A DNA stretch of 16,649 nucleotides from an uncultured Lachnospiraceae bacterium (GTDB lineage: Bacteria; Bacillota; Clostridia; Lachnospirales; Lachnospiraceae). The stretch spans positions 1 through 16,649 of the forward strand of contig CALZEZ010000004.1 of assembly GCA_945643825.1 (NCBI GenBank), given 5' to 3'. How positions within the stretch are numbered: position 1 is the stretch's first letter; the number at the start of each line of letters is the position of its first letter. This document shows, piece by piece, positions 1 to 7,805 of this stretch. The position numbers and the translations under genes were made by a program. The notes below the pieces were generated by a model. It was not told the DNA's origin, did no database searches, and saw nothing but the letters and a program-made list of their open reading frames with translations.

Positions 1-1050
1 GTTCGGGAGAATACAATGGAAATTCGGATTGGAGATCGCGTTATCGGCGGGCATAATCCGATTCTGATTCAGTCGATGACAAATACAAAGACAGAGGATG
101 TAAAAGCGACAGTGGAGCAGATTCACCGACTGGAAAAGGCAGGATGTGAGATTGTGCGCTGTACCGTGCCGACCCTTGAAGCGGCTGAAGCGATTGGCAA
201 GATTAAGAAACAGATTTCGATTCCACTTGTGGCAGATATTCATTTTGACTATAGGATGGCAATTGCTGCAATGGAGAATGGGGCAGATAAGATCCGCATT
301 AATCCCGGCAACATCGGATCGCGGGAGAAGCTTTCTGCGGTAGTTGACGTCGCAAAAAAGAGACAGATTCCGATACGTGTAGGTGTTAATTCCGGTTCTT
401 TGGAAAAGGAACTGGTGGAGAAGTACCATGGTGTGACAGCACAGGGGATTGTAGAAAGTGCACTTGATAAGGTGCACATGATCGAGGAGATGGACTATCG
501 GAATCTGGTTATCAGCATCAAATCCTCGGATGTCTTAATGTGCGTGGAGGCGCATGAGCTTCTTGCAGATAAGACACCTTATCCGTTGCATGTCGGTATT
601 ACGGAAGCCGGAACCATTCAGAGTGGTAATATTAAATCTGCTATAGGGTTGGGTCTGATTCTGGGACAGGGAATCGGGAATACCATTCGTGTCTCCCTGA
701 CGGGGGATCCGGTGGAGGAAATCAAGTCAGCGAAATTGATCCTGCGCACTCTGAAGCTGCGAGGGGGTGGCGTGGAGGTTGTATCCTGCCCTACCTGTGG
801 CAGAACCCAGATAGACCTGATCGGACTTGCGAATCAGGTGGAAGCGATGGTAGCAGACTATCCGCTAGATATTAAGGTTGCAGTTATGGGGTGCGTTGTA
901 AATGGACCTGGAGAGGCGAAGGAAGCTGATCTGGGAATTGCAGGAGGAATCGGAGAAGGTCTTCTGATCAAGAAGGGAGAGATTATCCGTAAGGTACCGG
1001 AAAATCAGCTTTTGTCCGCACTGCGGGAGGAGTTAGAGCATTGGCAATGA
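1..1050 (+). CDS. ispG: 4-hydroxy-3-methylbut-2-enyl diphosphate synthase (flavodoxin/ferredoxin), 5' end probably cut
   Basis: IspG (GcpE) carries out the penultimate step of the MEP isoprenoid pathway: reductive ring opening of MEcPP to HMBPP on a [4Fe-4S] cluster. Counting from the ATG at 16, the cluster ligands are visible as Cys258 and Cys261 (SCPTCGRT) and Cys293 (GCVVNGPGEA), with the conserved Glu300 just after. The N-terminal TIM barrel carries the family motifs QSMTNTKTEDV and NPGNIG. The ATG at 16 has a possible GGGAG site seven bases before it. However, the frame stays open to base 1 and reads VRENT before that ATG, which matches the usual (M)xRENT-like start of clostridial IspG, so I favour a start just outside the window. 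The short-barrel form of about 345-350 aa is complete at the C terminus. The gene overlaps polC by 10 bp, or by 4 bp if polC starts at its ATG, which suggests translational coupling. Confidence 0.95.
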   Translation, partial: VRENTMEIRIGDRVIGGHNPILIQSMTNTKTEDVKATVEQIHRLEKAGCEIVRCTVPTLEAAEAIGKIKKQISIPLVADIHFDYRMAIAAMENGADKIRINPGNIGSREKLSAVVDVAKKRQIPIRVGVNSGSLEKELVEKYHGVTAQGIVESALDKVHMIEEMDYRNLVISIKSSDVLMCVEAHELLADKTPYPLHVGITEAGTIQSGNIKSAIGLGLILGQGIGNTIRVSLTGDPVEEIKSAKLILRTLKLRGGGVEVVSCPTCGRTQIDLIGLANQVEAMVADYPLDIKVAVMGCVVNGPGEAKEADLGIAGGIGEGLLIKKGEIIRKVPENQLLSALREELEHWQ

Positions 1051-4000
1051 CGAAAAAATTTTTGGACACGTTTCCAACCTTAAAGCTTTCAAAGCAACAG
1101 CAGGAATATTTCGAGCCGGTGGAAGTGACAAGGGTAGTGTCTGCGAAGAAGAAGGATTATCTGAGAATATATATCTATAGCGAACGATTGATTCCCAAGG
1201 AGACAGTATTTGCCGTCGAGAGACAGATTGAGAAGCAGATACTGTCTCAATTTTCCATGCAGGTCAAAATGTATGAGCAATACAGGCTGTCGGCACAGTA
1301 TAATGTTCCGAAGCTGATGGATGCCTATCTTGACAGCATTCTGTTTGAGATTCGTGAATACGATCATATCCTGCATAATATTCTGCGCAAGGCGCAGATT
1401 TCCTATCCGGACGAGAAGACGATGTGTCTGAACGTTGAGGATACTGTACTTGCCAGGGAGAAGATGCCGGAGCTGGTTCGAATCCTGGAGAAAATCATAG
1501 GCGACAGATGTGGTCTGGATGTGGTGATTAAAGAGGAATACAGGGAACCGAAGGAAACCAGCCGGGAAGAAGAGGAGCTATGGATTAAACGGCAGGTCGA
1601 TGAGATTATCGAGCGGATCTCCCAGACACCTGCAGAGAAAGCGGAGAAGCAGTCTGAGGAGAAGAAAAAGGAGGAGGGAAATCGTCCGCAAAAGGAGGAA
1701 TACCGCCGTCCGGTTAAAAAATCAGATAACCCGGATGTGATCTATGGCAGAGATTTTGATGGGGAAACAATTCGGATCGATGAAATCATCGGTGAAATAG
1801 GCGAAGTAACGATTCGAGGACAGATTCTCAGTCTTGAAATCAGAGAAATCCGCAACGAGAAAAGCATTCTTACGTTTGAAGTAACCGATTATACAGATAC
1901 CATTAAGGTCAAGCTGTTTGCGAGGAATGACCAGGTGGGAGAGATCACGCAGGGCGCGCCAAAGGGTGCCTTTATCAAGCTACAGGGAATCAGCGTGATT
2001 GATAAATTCGATCATGAACTTACGATTGGATCTCTTGTCGGAATCAAGAAGATTCCGGATTTTCGTGTTTCGCGTCAGGACACGAGCCTTCGAAAACGTG
2101 TGGAGTTACACTGTCATACCAAGATGAGTGACATGGATGGCGTGTCTGAGGCAAAGGACATTGTTAAACGGGCTTACAAATGGGGGATGCCTGCGATCGC
2201 GATCACAGATCATGGTGTGGTGCAGTCCTTTCCGGACGCCAACCATGTCTGGGATGATCTTTGGAAGGCGGAAAAGGCAAAACGAAAGGAGGCTGGTGAT
2301 CCGAATCCCGACAGACAGGATTTCTTTAAGATTATTTATGGCGTTGAGGCATATCTGGTTGATGACCTGAGAGAAATTGTCACGAATGAGAAGGGACAGA
2401 GTCTGCAGGATGAAACCTATGTGGTCTTCGATATTGAAACAACCGGCTTTTCTCCTGTTCAGAACAGAATTATTGAGATTGGTGCAGTGAAGGTAAAGGA
2501 CGGCGGGGTCCTTGACCGCTTTTCGACTTTTGTTAATCCGAATGTACCGATTCCTTATCGTATCGAGAAATTGACAGGCATCAATGACAGTATGGTAATG
2601 GATTCGCCGCAGATTGATGTGATACTGCCACAGTTTTTGAGCTTTTGTGAGGGCTGTGTTCTGGTTGCACACAATGCCGGCTTTGACATGAGCTTTATCA
2701 TAGAGAATGCAAAAAAACTTGGACTTGATGCAGACTTTACATATGTGGACACGGTGGGAATCGCCAGAATGCTGTTGCCCTCACAGGCAAAGCACACGCT
2801 GGACGCTGTGGCAAAAACCCTGAATGTATCGTTGGAGAATCATCATCGTGCCGTAGACGATGCGGAAGCGACTGCTGAGATTTTTCTTAAGATGGTTCCC
2901 ATGCTGCTTGAAGAGGGAGCAGATACCTTCCAGAAGATAAACGAAATGGGGGCATCAAATCCTGAGCTGATCAAGAAAATGTCGACCTATCATGCCATTA
3001 TTCTGGCACAGAACAATGTGGGACGCATGAATCTTTATCGCTTGATTTCGGAATCTCATCTGACCTATTATCATAAGCGGCCACGCATTCCCAAGAGTTT
3101 GTTTGCAAAATACAGAGAGGGGCTGCTGCTCGGAAGCGCCTGCGAGGCAGGAGAACTCTATCGTGCTCTGTTAGACGGAGCCAGTGAGACACAGATTGCC
3201 CGTATCGTCAATTTCTACGATTATCTGGAAATACAGCCGCTTGGCAACAACAAGTTCATGATTGCTTCTGAGAAGATTGAAAGCGTGAATTCGATGGAAG
3301 ATATCATGAATTTGAATCGCAGAGTAGTGGAGCTTGGCGAACAGTTTGATAAGCCGGTAGTGGCAACCTGTGATGTGCATTTTCTGGATCCCGAAGACGA
3401 AGTGTACCGTAGAATCATTATGGCGGGAAAGGGCTTTACGGATTCTGATGAACAGGCGCCACTCTATCTGCGGACAACCGAGGAGATGCTTCAGGAGTTC
3501 GAATATCTTGGCAGAGAGAAGGCTGAAGAGGTCGTTATCACAAACACCAATAAGATTGCAGACACAATTGATGTGATGAGTCCTGTGCGACCCGATAAAT
3601 GTCCGCCCGTTATTCCGGATTCCGATGCTATTTTGACAAAGATCTGCTATGACAAGGCTCATGAGGTATATGGACCGGATTTGCCCAAAATCGTTGAGGA
3701 CAGACTGGAGAAGGAGCTGCACTCCATTATCAGCAATGGCTTTGCGGTAATGTATATCATAGCACAGAAGCTTGTGTGGAAATCAGTGGAGGACGGATAT
3801 CTGGTTGGTTCGCGGGGCTCTGTCGGCTCTTCGTTTGTGGCCAATATGGCGGGTATCACAGAAGTGAATTCGCTCAGTCCACATTATGTATGTCCGAATT
3901 GCCATTGGTATGACTTTGACTCGGATGAGGTGAAGAAGTATGGTGGTGGTGCGGGCTGTGACATGCCGGATCGAAATTGTCCCGTGTGTGGAACTCCTCT

Positions 4001-5504
4001 TAACAAACAGGGCTTTGATATTCCATTTGAAACATTCCTGGGCTTTAAAGGGGACAAGGAGCCTGAGATTGTCCTGAATTTTTCGGGAGAATACCAGAGT
4101 AAGGCGCATAAGTATACAGAGGTTATTTTTGGATACGGACAGACCTTCCGTGCCGGGACGATTGCGACGCTGGCGGATAAAACAGCTTTTGGTTATGTGA
4201 AGAATTATTTTGAGGAACGGGGACAGCAGAAACGCACCTGTGAGATTAACCGTATTGTAGGCGGATGTACCGGAGTGCGCCGAAGTACCGGACAGCATCC
4301 GGGGGGTATCGTGGTACTTCCGGTAGGTGAGGATATTAATTCTTTTACACCGGTACAGCATCCTGCAAACGATATGACGACAGATACTATCACAACTCAT
4401 TTTGATTACCATTCCATAGATCATAACCTGCTAAAGCTTGATATTCTCGGACACGATGATCCGACCATGATTCGTATGCTGCAGGATCTGACGGGGATTG
4501 ATCCGGTACAGATTCCGTTAGATGATCCGAAGGTTATGTCTTTGTTTCAGAATACATCTGCGCTTGGCATCACACCGGAGCAGATTGGTGGAGTGCAGAC
4601 GGGGTCACTTGGTATTCCGGAGTTTGGAACGCCCTTTGTTATTCAGATGCTTTTGGATACAAAACCCAAGGCCTTTTCTGATTTGGTGCGAATCTCAGGT
4701 CTCGGACACGGAACGGATGTATGGCTGGGAAATGCTCAGACTCTGATATTGGAAGGGAAAGCAACGATTTCAACAGCAATCTGCTGTCGTGACGATATCA
4801 TGATCTATCTGATTCAGATGGGGGTGGATCCGGCGTTGTCGTTTACAATCATGGAATCGGTGCGAAAAGGAAAGGGTCTAAAACCGGAATGGGAAACGGC
4901 TATGACGGAAAAGGGGGTGCCGGACTGGTATATCTGGTCCTGTAAGAAAATCAAGTACATGTTCCCAAAAGCGCATGCGGCAGCGTACGTTATGATGGCA
5001 TGGAGAATCGCATATTGTAAGATTTATTATCCGCTTGCCTATTATGCAGCGTATTTCTCTATCCGGGCGAAAGCATTTTCCTACGAGAGCATGTGTCAGG
5101 GACCCCAGCATCTTATGGAGGCCATGGAGGAATTGAAAAAGAAGGAGAAGGATGGAACCATATCACCGAAGGATAAGGACAGTATGTCAGATATGCTGAT
5201 CGTGCAGGAGATGTATGCCAGAGGCTTTGAATTTCTGCCAATTGATTTGTTTAAGGTGCAGTCCAGACTCTTCCAGGTCATTGATGGGAAGCTGATGCCT
5301 TCACTAACCAGTATTGACGGATTGGGGGAAAAGGCAGCAGATGCTATCGTGGAAGCCTGCAAGGATGGTCCGTTTTTATCCAAGGATGATTTCAGGGAGC
5401 GAAGCAAGGCGTCGAAGACGATTGTTGACCTGATGGCAGATCTTGGAATTCTAGGAGACCTTCCGGAATCAAACCAGATCAGCCTGTTTGATTTTTCCAT
5501 GTGA
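1041..5504 (+). CDS. polC: DNA polymerase III alpha subunit, Gram-positive PolC type, with altered catalytic motif
   Basis: PolC is the replicative polymerase with built-in 3'-5' proofreading in low-GC Gram-positives. The product is 1487 aa, a little longer than the roughly 1440 aa of Bacillus. In order it shows an N-terminal domain, a charged linker (about 170-230), an OB fold (about 245-340), PHP motifs (HCHTKMSDMDG at 357; ITDHG at 388), and a DEDDh exonuclease inserted in PHP (Asp464/Glu466, HNAGFD at 544, His602/Asp607). These are followed by GSRGSVGSS at 923, a four-Cys zinc site (951, 954, 980, 983), the polymerase core, and a clamp-binding tail QISLFDF at 1479. The third catalytic Asp is present (KLDILGHDD, Asp1134), but the paired aspartates of the expected PDIDLNF are Glu1009 and Val1011. 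The TTG at 1041 lies 8 bases after GGGAGGAG. The ATG at 1047, overlapping the ispG stop as ATGA, is the alternative start. No hairpin terminator follows the gene, only an A-rich tract. Confidence 0.96.
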   Translation: MAMTKKFLDTFPTLKLSKQQQEYFEPVEVTRVVSAKKKDYLRIYIYSERLIPKETVFAVERQIEKQILSQFSMQVKMYEQYRLSAQYNVPKLMDAYLDSILFEIREYDHILHNILRKAQISYPDEKTMCLNVEDTVLAREKMPELVRILEKIIGDRCGLDVVIKEEYREPKETSREEEELWIKRQVDEIIERISQTPAEKAEKQSEEKKKEEGNRPQKEEYRRPVKKSDNPDVIYGRDFDGETIRIDEIIGEIGEVTIRGQILSLEIREIRNEKSILTFEVTDYTDTIKVKLFARNDQVGEITQGAPKGAFIKLQGISVIDKFDHELTIGSLVGIKKIPDFRVSRQDTSLRKRVELHCHTKMSDMDGVSEAKDIVKRAYKWGMPAIAITDHGVVQSFPDANHVWDDLWKAEKAKRKEAGDPNPDRQDFFKIIYGVEAYLVDDLREIVTNEKGQSLQDETYVVFDIETTGFSPVQNRIIEIGAVKVKDGGVLDRFSTFVNPNVPIPYRIEKLTGINDSMVMDSPQIDVILPQFLSFCEGCVLVAHNAGFDMSFIIENAKKLGLDADFTYVDTVGIARMLLPSQAKHTLDAVAKTLNVSLENHHRAVDDAEATAEIFLKMVPMLLEEGADTFQKINEMGASNPELIKKMSTYHAIILAQNNVGRMNLYRLISESHLTYYHKRPRIPKSLFAKYREGLLLGSACEAGELYRALLDGASETQIARIVNFYDYLEIQPLGNNKFMIASEKIESVNSMEDIMNLNRRVVELGEQFDKPVVATCDVHFLDPEDEVYRRIIMAGKGFTDSDEQAPLYLRTTEEMLQEFEYLGREKAEEVVITNTNKIADTIDVMSPVRPDKCPPVIPDSDAILTKICYDKAHEVYGPDLPKIVEDRLEKELHSIISNGFAVMYIIAQKLVWKSVEDGYLVGSRGSVGSSFVANMAGITEVNSLSPHYVCPNCHWYDFDSDEVKKYGGGAGCDMPDRNCPVCGTPLNKQGFDIPFETFLGFKGDKEPEIVLNFSGEYQSKAHKYTEVIFGYGQTFRAGTIATLADKTAFGYVKNYFEERGQQKRTCEINRIVGGCTGVRRSTGQHPGGIVVLPVGEDINSFTPVQHPANDMTTDTITTHFDYHSIDHNLLKLDILGHDDPTMIRMLQDLTGIDPVQIPLDDPKVMSLFQNTSALGITPEQIGGVQTGSLGIPEFGTPFVIQMLLDTKPKAFSDLVRISGLGHGTDVWLGNAQTLILEGKATISTAICCRDDIMIYLIQMGVDPALSFTIMESVRKGKGLKPEWETAMTEKGVPDWYIWSCKKIKYMFPKAHAAAYVMMAWRIAYCKIYYPLAYYAAYFSIRAKAFSYESMCQGPQHLMEAMEELKKKEKDGTISPKDKDSMSDMLIVQEMYARGFEFLPIDLFKVQSRLFQVIDGKLMPSLTSIDGLGEKAADAIVEACKDGPFLSKDDFRERSKASKTIVDLMADLGILGDLPESNQISLFDFSM

Positions 5505-5538
5505 TCAAAATAAAAATAAAAAAAATTGAAAAAAGGGG

Positions 5539-5567
5539 TTGCATTTTGAATTAAGGTGTTGTAATAT
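5539..5567 (+). promoter_or_regulatory. Sigma-A-type promoter for the tRNA-Glu gene
   Basis: TTGCAT at 5539-5544 and TAATAT at 5562-5567 are separated by exactly 17 bases. Both boxes are 5 of 6 to the consensus. Transcription would begin near 5573-5574, about 25 bases before the mature tRNA 5' end. This is the only good promoter seen between polC and the tRNA. It may also feed the rimP-nusA cluster when the two downstream terminators are read through. Confidence 0.75.
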
Positions 5568-5597
5568 AAACAAGTCGCGTGTGACAAACACGGAAAT

Positions 5598-5669
5598 GGC
5601 TGATTGGTCAAGCGGTTAAGACGCCGCCCTCTCACGGCGGAAACAGGGGTTCGATTCCCCTATCAGCTG
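5598..5669 (+). tRNA. tRNA-Glu (anticodon CTC)
   Basis: A complete 72-nt cloverleaf. The 7-bp acceptor stem GGCTGAT/ATCAGCT has a terminal G-U pair, and the discriminator is G at 5669. The D-arm begins TGGTC and contains AAGCGGTTAA. The anticodon stem is CCGCC/GGCGG (5624-5628/5636-5640) with loop CTCTCAC and anticodon CTC at 5631-5633, reading GAG. The T-arm is AGGGG/CCCCT around TTCGATT. The body closely resembles the Bacillus tRNA-Glu sequence. No 3' CCA is encoded (CGA follows), so CCA must be added by nucleotidyltransferase. The gene stands alone between polC and rimP, with its own promoter upstream and a terminator 31 bases downstream. Confidence 0.97.
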
Positions 5670-5700
5670 CGACTATTTATAAGAATAGCCCAACCCGATA

Positions 5701-5746
5701 AAGTACTGAGAACTTTTCACAATAAGTGAGTTTCAGTGCTTTTTTT
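5701..5746 (+). terminator. Intrinsic terminator of tRNA-Glu (T1)
   Basis: The arm AAGTACTGA (5701-5709) pairs with TCAGTGCTT (5733-5741), a 9-bp stem with one G-U pair. It continues past a bulged G with AAC/GTT and then TCAC/GTGA around an AATAA loop. The descending arm runs straight into seven T residues (5740-5746), the standard layout of a Rho-independent terminator. Confidence 0.85.
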
Positions 5747-5756
5747 ATATTTGGGC

Positions 5757-5785
5757 TTGCACTCTGATAAGAAACGTGATAGATT
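5757..5785 (+). promoter_or_regulatory. Possible promoter of the rimP-nusA-infB cluster
   Basis: TTGCAC (5757-5762) lies 17 bases before TAGATT (5780-5785), which is preceded by TGA, giving an extended -10 arrangement. The -10 box is only 4 of 6 to consensus. If used, transcription would start near 5792, so the next hairpin would sit at the extreme 5' end of the mRNA and might act as a 5' stabiliser rather than a terminator. An alternative -10 (TATGAT, 5789-5794) has no matching -35. This is a weak call. Confidence 0.35.
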
Positions 5786-5794
5786 AAGTATGAT

Positions 5795-5820
5795 AGTGGA
5801 CTTGCGAGTCCGCTTTTTTT
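5795..5820 (+). terminator. Second intrinsic terminator or leader hairpin (T2) upstream of rimP
   Basis: AGTGGACT (5795-5802) pairs with AGTCCGCT (5807-5814) across a TGCG tetraloop. The stem is 8 bp with one G-U pair, and a run of seven T follows (5814-5820). It ends only 34 bases before the rimP start, so it stands between every upstream promoter and the nusA cluster, except perhaps a start around 5792. It therefore looks like an attenuator, and NusA, which promotes termination at such hairpins, is encoded just downstream. Confidence 0.75.
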
Positions 5821-5854
5821 GTGTCATTAGAAGATGCTGAGAAAGGATGTTTGA

Positions 5855-6319
5855 ATGTCAAAAAGAGAAAGCTATGAAACAAAGACAGAACAGCTTCTTG
5901 CTCCGATTATTGAAAAGTATGGGGTCGAGATCTATGATGTGGAATTTGTCAAAGAAGCTGGGGAATGGTATCTGAGGGTGTATATTGACAAACCGGATGG
6001 CGTTAACATTCTGGATTGTGAGAATGTAAGCCGCGCCCTGTCAGATGTACTTGATGAGGAGGATTACATTGACGAATCCTATATTCTTGAAGTGAGCAGT
6101 CCGGGACTGGGACGTCAGCTTAAAAAGGATAAGCATTTTGAGAAGAGCATCGGTGAGAAGATTGTTCTAAAGACCTATAAGGCCATTGATAAGTGCAAGG
6201 AATTTGAGGGTGTGCTTGTCTCGTTCGATTCAGACAAAATTGTAATGGAACAGGATGGTGAACAGCGTAGCTTTCCTAGAGATACGGTTGCTGCCGTTCA
6301 TCTGGCATTAGACTTTTAA
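5855..6319 (+). CDS. rimP: Ribosome maturation factor RimP
   Basis: RimP (YlxS, formerly p15a) binds the 30S precursor and assists late assembly of the small ribosomal subunit. The 154-aa product has the usual length and two-domain layout. The N-terminal alpha/beta domain contains VYIDKPDGV, and the family signature LEVSSPGLGRQL falls at residues 79-89 (commonly SSPGLDRPL). The C-terminal Sm-like beta barrel follows (about 95-150). The start is supported by AAAGGA at 5842-5847, seven bases before the ATG. It is the first gene of the long translation/transcription cluster and sits 19 bp before nusA, the order found in most bacteria. Confidence 0.95.
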   Translation: MSKRESYETKTEQLLAPIIEKYGVEIYDVEFVKEAGEWYLRVYIDKPDGVNILDCENVSRALSDVLDEEDYIDESYILEVSSPGLGRQLKKDKHFEKSIGEKIVLKTYKAIDKCKEFEGVLVSFDSDKIVMEQDGEQRSFPRDTVAAVHLALDF

Positions 6320-6338
6320 AGTAGGAGGATAAAGGAAA

Positions 6339-7508
6339 ATGAATAAGGAATTAAAGGAAGCACTGGATATTCTAGAGAAAGAGAAGGAAATCAGCAAGGA
6401 GACTCTCTTTGAAGCAATTGAGAATTCTCTGATTACGGCTTGTAAGAATCATTTTGGGAAATCCGACAACATTAAGGTTGAGATCGATCGGGATACCTGT
6501 GATTTTCTCTGCTATGCGGAGAAAGAGGTGGTAGAGACTGCCGAGGATGTAGAGGATTCCTGCTTGCAGATCAGTCTGGAGGATGCACAGGCGGTTTCTA
6601 AGAAGGCTAAGGTTGGTGACATTCTCCATGTGGAGGTAAAATCCAAGGAATTTGGAAGAATTGCGACACAGAATGCCAAGAACGTTATTCTTCAGAAGAT
6701 CAGAGAAGAAGAGAGAAGCGTCATCTACAATCAGTATTACGAAAAGGAAAAAGATGTCGTGACCGGTATCGTTCAAAGATACGTAGGCAGGAACATCAGC
6801 CTCAATCTGGGTAAAGCAGATGCTATGTTAAATGAAAACGAGCAGGTGAAGGGAGAAATCTTCAGACCCACCGAGCGAATTAAGGTATATATTCTTGAGG
6901 TAAAGAATACTCCGAAAGGACCACGTATCTTAGTAAGCCGTACACACCCGGAGTTAGTAAAGCGCCTGTTTGAGGCTGAGGTTACGGAAATCAAGGATGG
7001 AACGGTGGAGATCAAGAGTATTGCCAGAGAAGCAGGAAGCCGTACCAAATTGGCTGTTTGGTCCAACAATCCAAACGTTGACGCTGTTGGAGCCTGCGTC
7101 GGCATGAATGGAGCAAGAGTAAATGCAATCGTTGAGGAGCTTCGAGGTGAGAAAATCGATATCGTCAACTGGGATGAGAACCCTGGTAATTTAATTCAGA
7201 ATGCATTGTCTCCCGCAAAGATTGTTGCAGTGTTTGCGGATCCTGAGGAGAAGACAGCAAAGGTAGTAGTTCCGGATTATCAGCTTTCTCTTGCAATCGG
7301 AAAAGAGGGTCAGAACGCAAGACTGGCAGCAAGATTGACTGGATATAAGATTGATATCAAGAGTGAGACACAGGCGAAGGATGCACCTGGATTCCGCTAC
7401 GAAGACTATATGGATGATTATGAGGAGTATGATGACGGGGAGTATGTCGAGGACGAGTATATCGAGGATGAAGCGTTCGAGACGGAGGAATCGGAATCAG
7501 AAGAATAA
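6339..7508 (+). CDS. nusA: Transcription termination/antitermination factor NusA
   Basis: NusA binds RNA polymerase near the RNA exit channel and modulates pausing, intrinsic termination and antitermination. The 389-aa protein has the polymerase-binding N-terminal domain (about 1-125, with GRIATQNAKNVILQKIREEER), an S1 domain (about 138-202), KH1 (about 225-290, GMNG loop) and KH2 (about 300-342, LSLAIGKEGQNARLAARLTG). It lacks the C-terminal acidic repeats of enterobacterial NusA, as Firmicutes proteins do. After KH2 it carries a tail of about 40 residues (348-389) made mostly of Asp, Glu and Tyr. An AGGAGG site at 6323-6328 precedes the ATG by 10 bases. Its position right behind two hairpin terminators suggests that its level could feed back on its own operon; that is inference. 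Confidence 0.97.
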   Translation: MNKELKEALDILEKEKEISKETLFEAIENSLITACKNHFGKSDNIKVEIDRDTCDFLCYAEKEVVETAEDVEDSCLQISLEDAQAVSKKAKVGDILHVEVKSKEFGRIATQNAKNVILQKIREEERSVIYNQYYEKEKDVVTGIVQRYVGRNISLNLGKADAMLNENEQVKGEIFRPTERIKVYILEVKNTPKGPRILVSRTHPELVKRLFEAEVTEIKDGTVEIKSIAREAGSRTKLAVWSNNPNVDAVGACVGMNGARVNAIVEELRGEKIDIVNWDENPGNLIQNALSPAKIVAVFADPEEKTAKVVVPDYQLSLAIGKEGQNARLAARLTGYKIDIKSETQAKDAPGFRYEDYMDDYEEYDDGEYVEDEYIEDEAFETEESESEE

Positions 7509-7520
7509 GAGGGTTGATCC

Positions 7521-7805
7521 ATGGCAAAGCAGGTTGCAAAGAAGGTTCCGCTCAGACAGTGTGTCGGATGCGGTGAGATGAAGAGTAAGAAAGAGATGCT
7601 CAGGGTTCTTAAGACTGCGGAGGAAGAGATTGTCTTAGATGCCACAGGAAAGAAGAATGGGAGAGGCGCATATATTTGTTTCTCCAAGGAATGTCTGAAA
7701 AAAGCAAAAAAGAATAAGGGACTGGAACGATCCTTTAAGATGAGTATTCCGGAGCAGGTATATGAAACACTGGAAAAGGAGTTTGACGAGATTGAAGCAG
7801 AATAA
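7521..7805 (+). CDS. rnpM: RNase P modulator RnpM (YlxR family)
   Basis: A 94-aa basic protein of the YlxR (DUF448) family, recently described in Bacillus as an RNA-binding modulator of RNase P. Visible family marks are LRQCVGCGEMKSKKEMLR near the N terminus (Cys14, Cys17) and GRGAYIC with Cys53, followed by Cys58. The site GAGGG at 7509-7513 lies seven bases before the ATG. It sits 12 bp after nusA and overlaps ylxQ, the standard Firmicutes arrangement. Having an RNase P regulator in an operon preceded by a tRNA gene is suggestive, but the location is widely conserved without such a tRNA. Confidence 0.92.
   Translation: MAKQVAKKVPLRQCVGCGEMKSKKEMLRVLKTAEEEIVLDATGKKNGRGAYICFSKECLKKAKKNKGLERSFKMSIPEQVYETLEKEFDEIEAE

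Noticed and set aside
3783..4424. 213-codon open frame on the minus strand inside polC, along with others at 2106-2672 and 3171-3722
   Set aside because: They lie fully antisense to the well-conserved PolC frame, show no family motif or convincing ribosome site, and have Cys/His/Ile-rich shadow composition.
5687..5757. AGCCCAA (5687-5693) and TTGGGCT (5751-5757) forming a 7-bp stem around terminator T1, as a possible antiterminator switch
   Set aside because: It encloses rather than competes with the terminator stem, lies partly beyond the T run, and a 7-bp match at this distance can arise by chance.
7762..7791. Longer ylxQ start at ATG 7762
   Set aside because: The added residues are frame-shadow of rnpM. 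TTG 7792 has a well-spaced AAAGGAG and gives the family-typical start and length.
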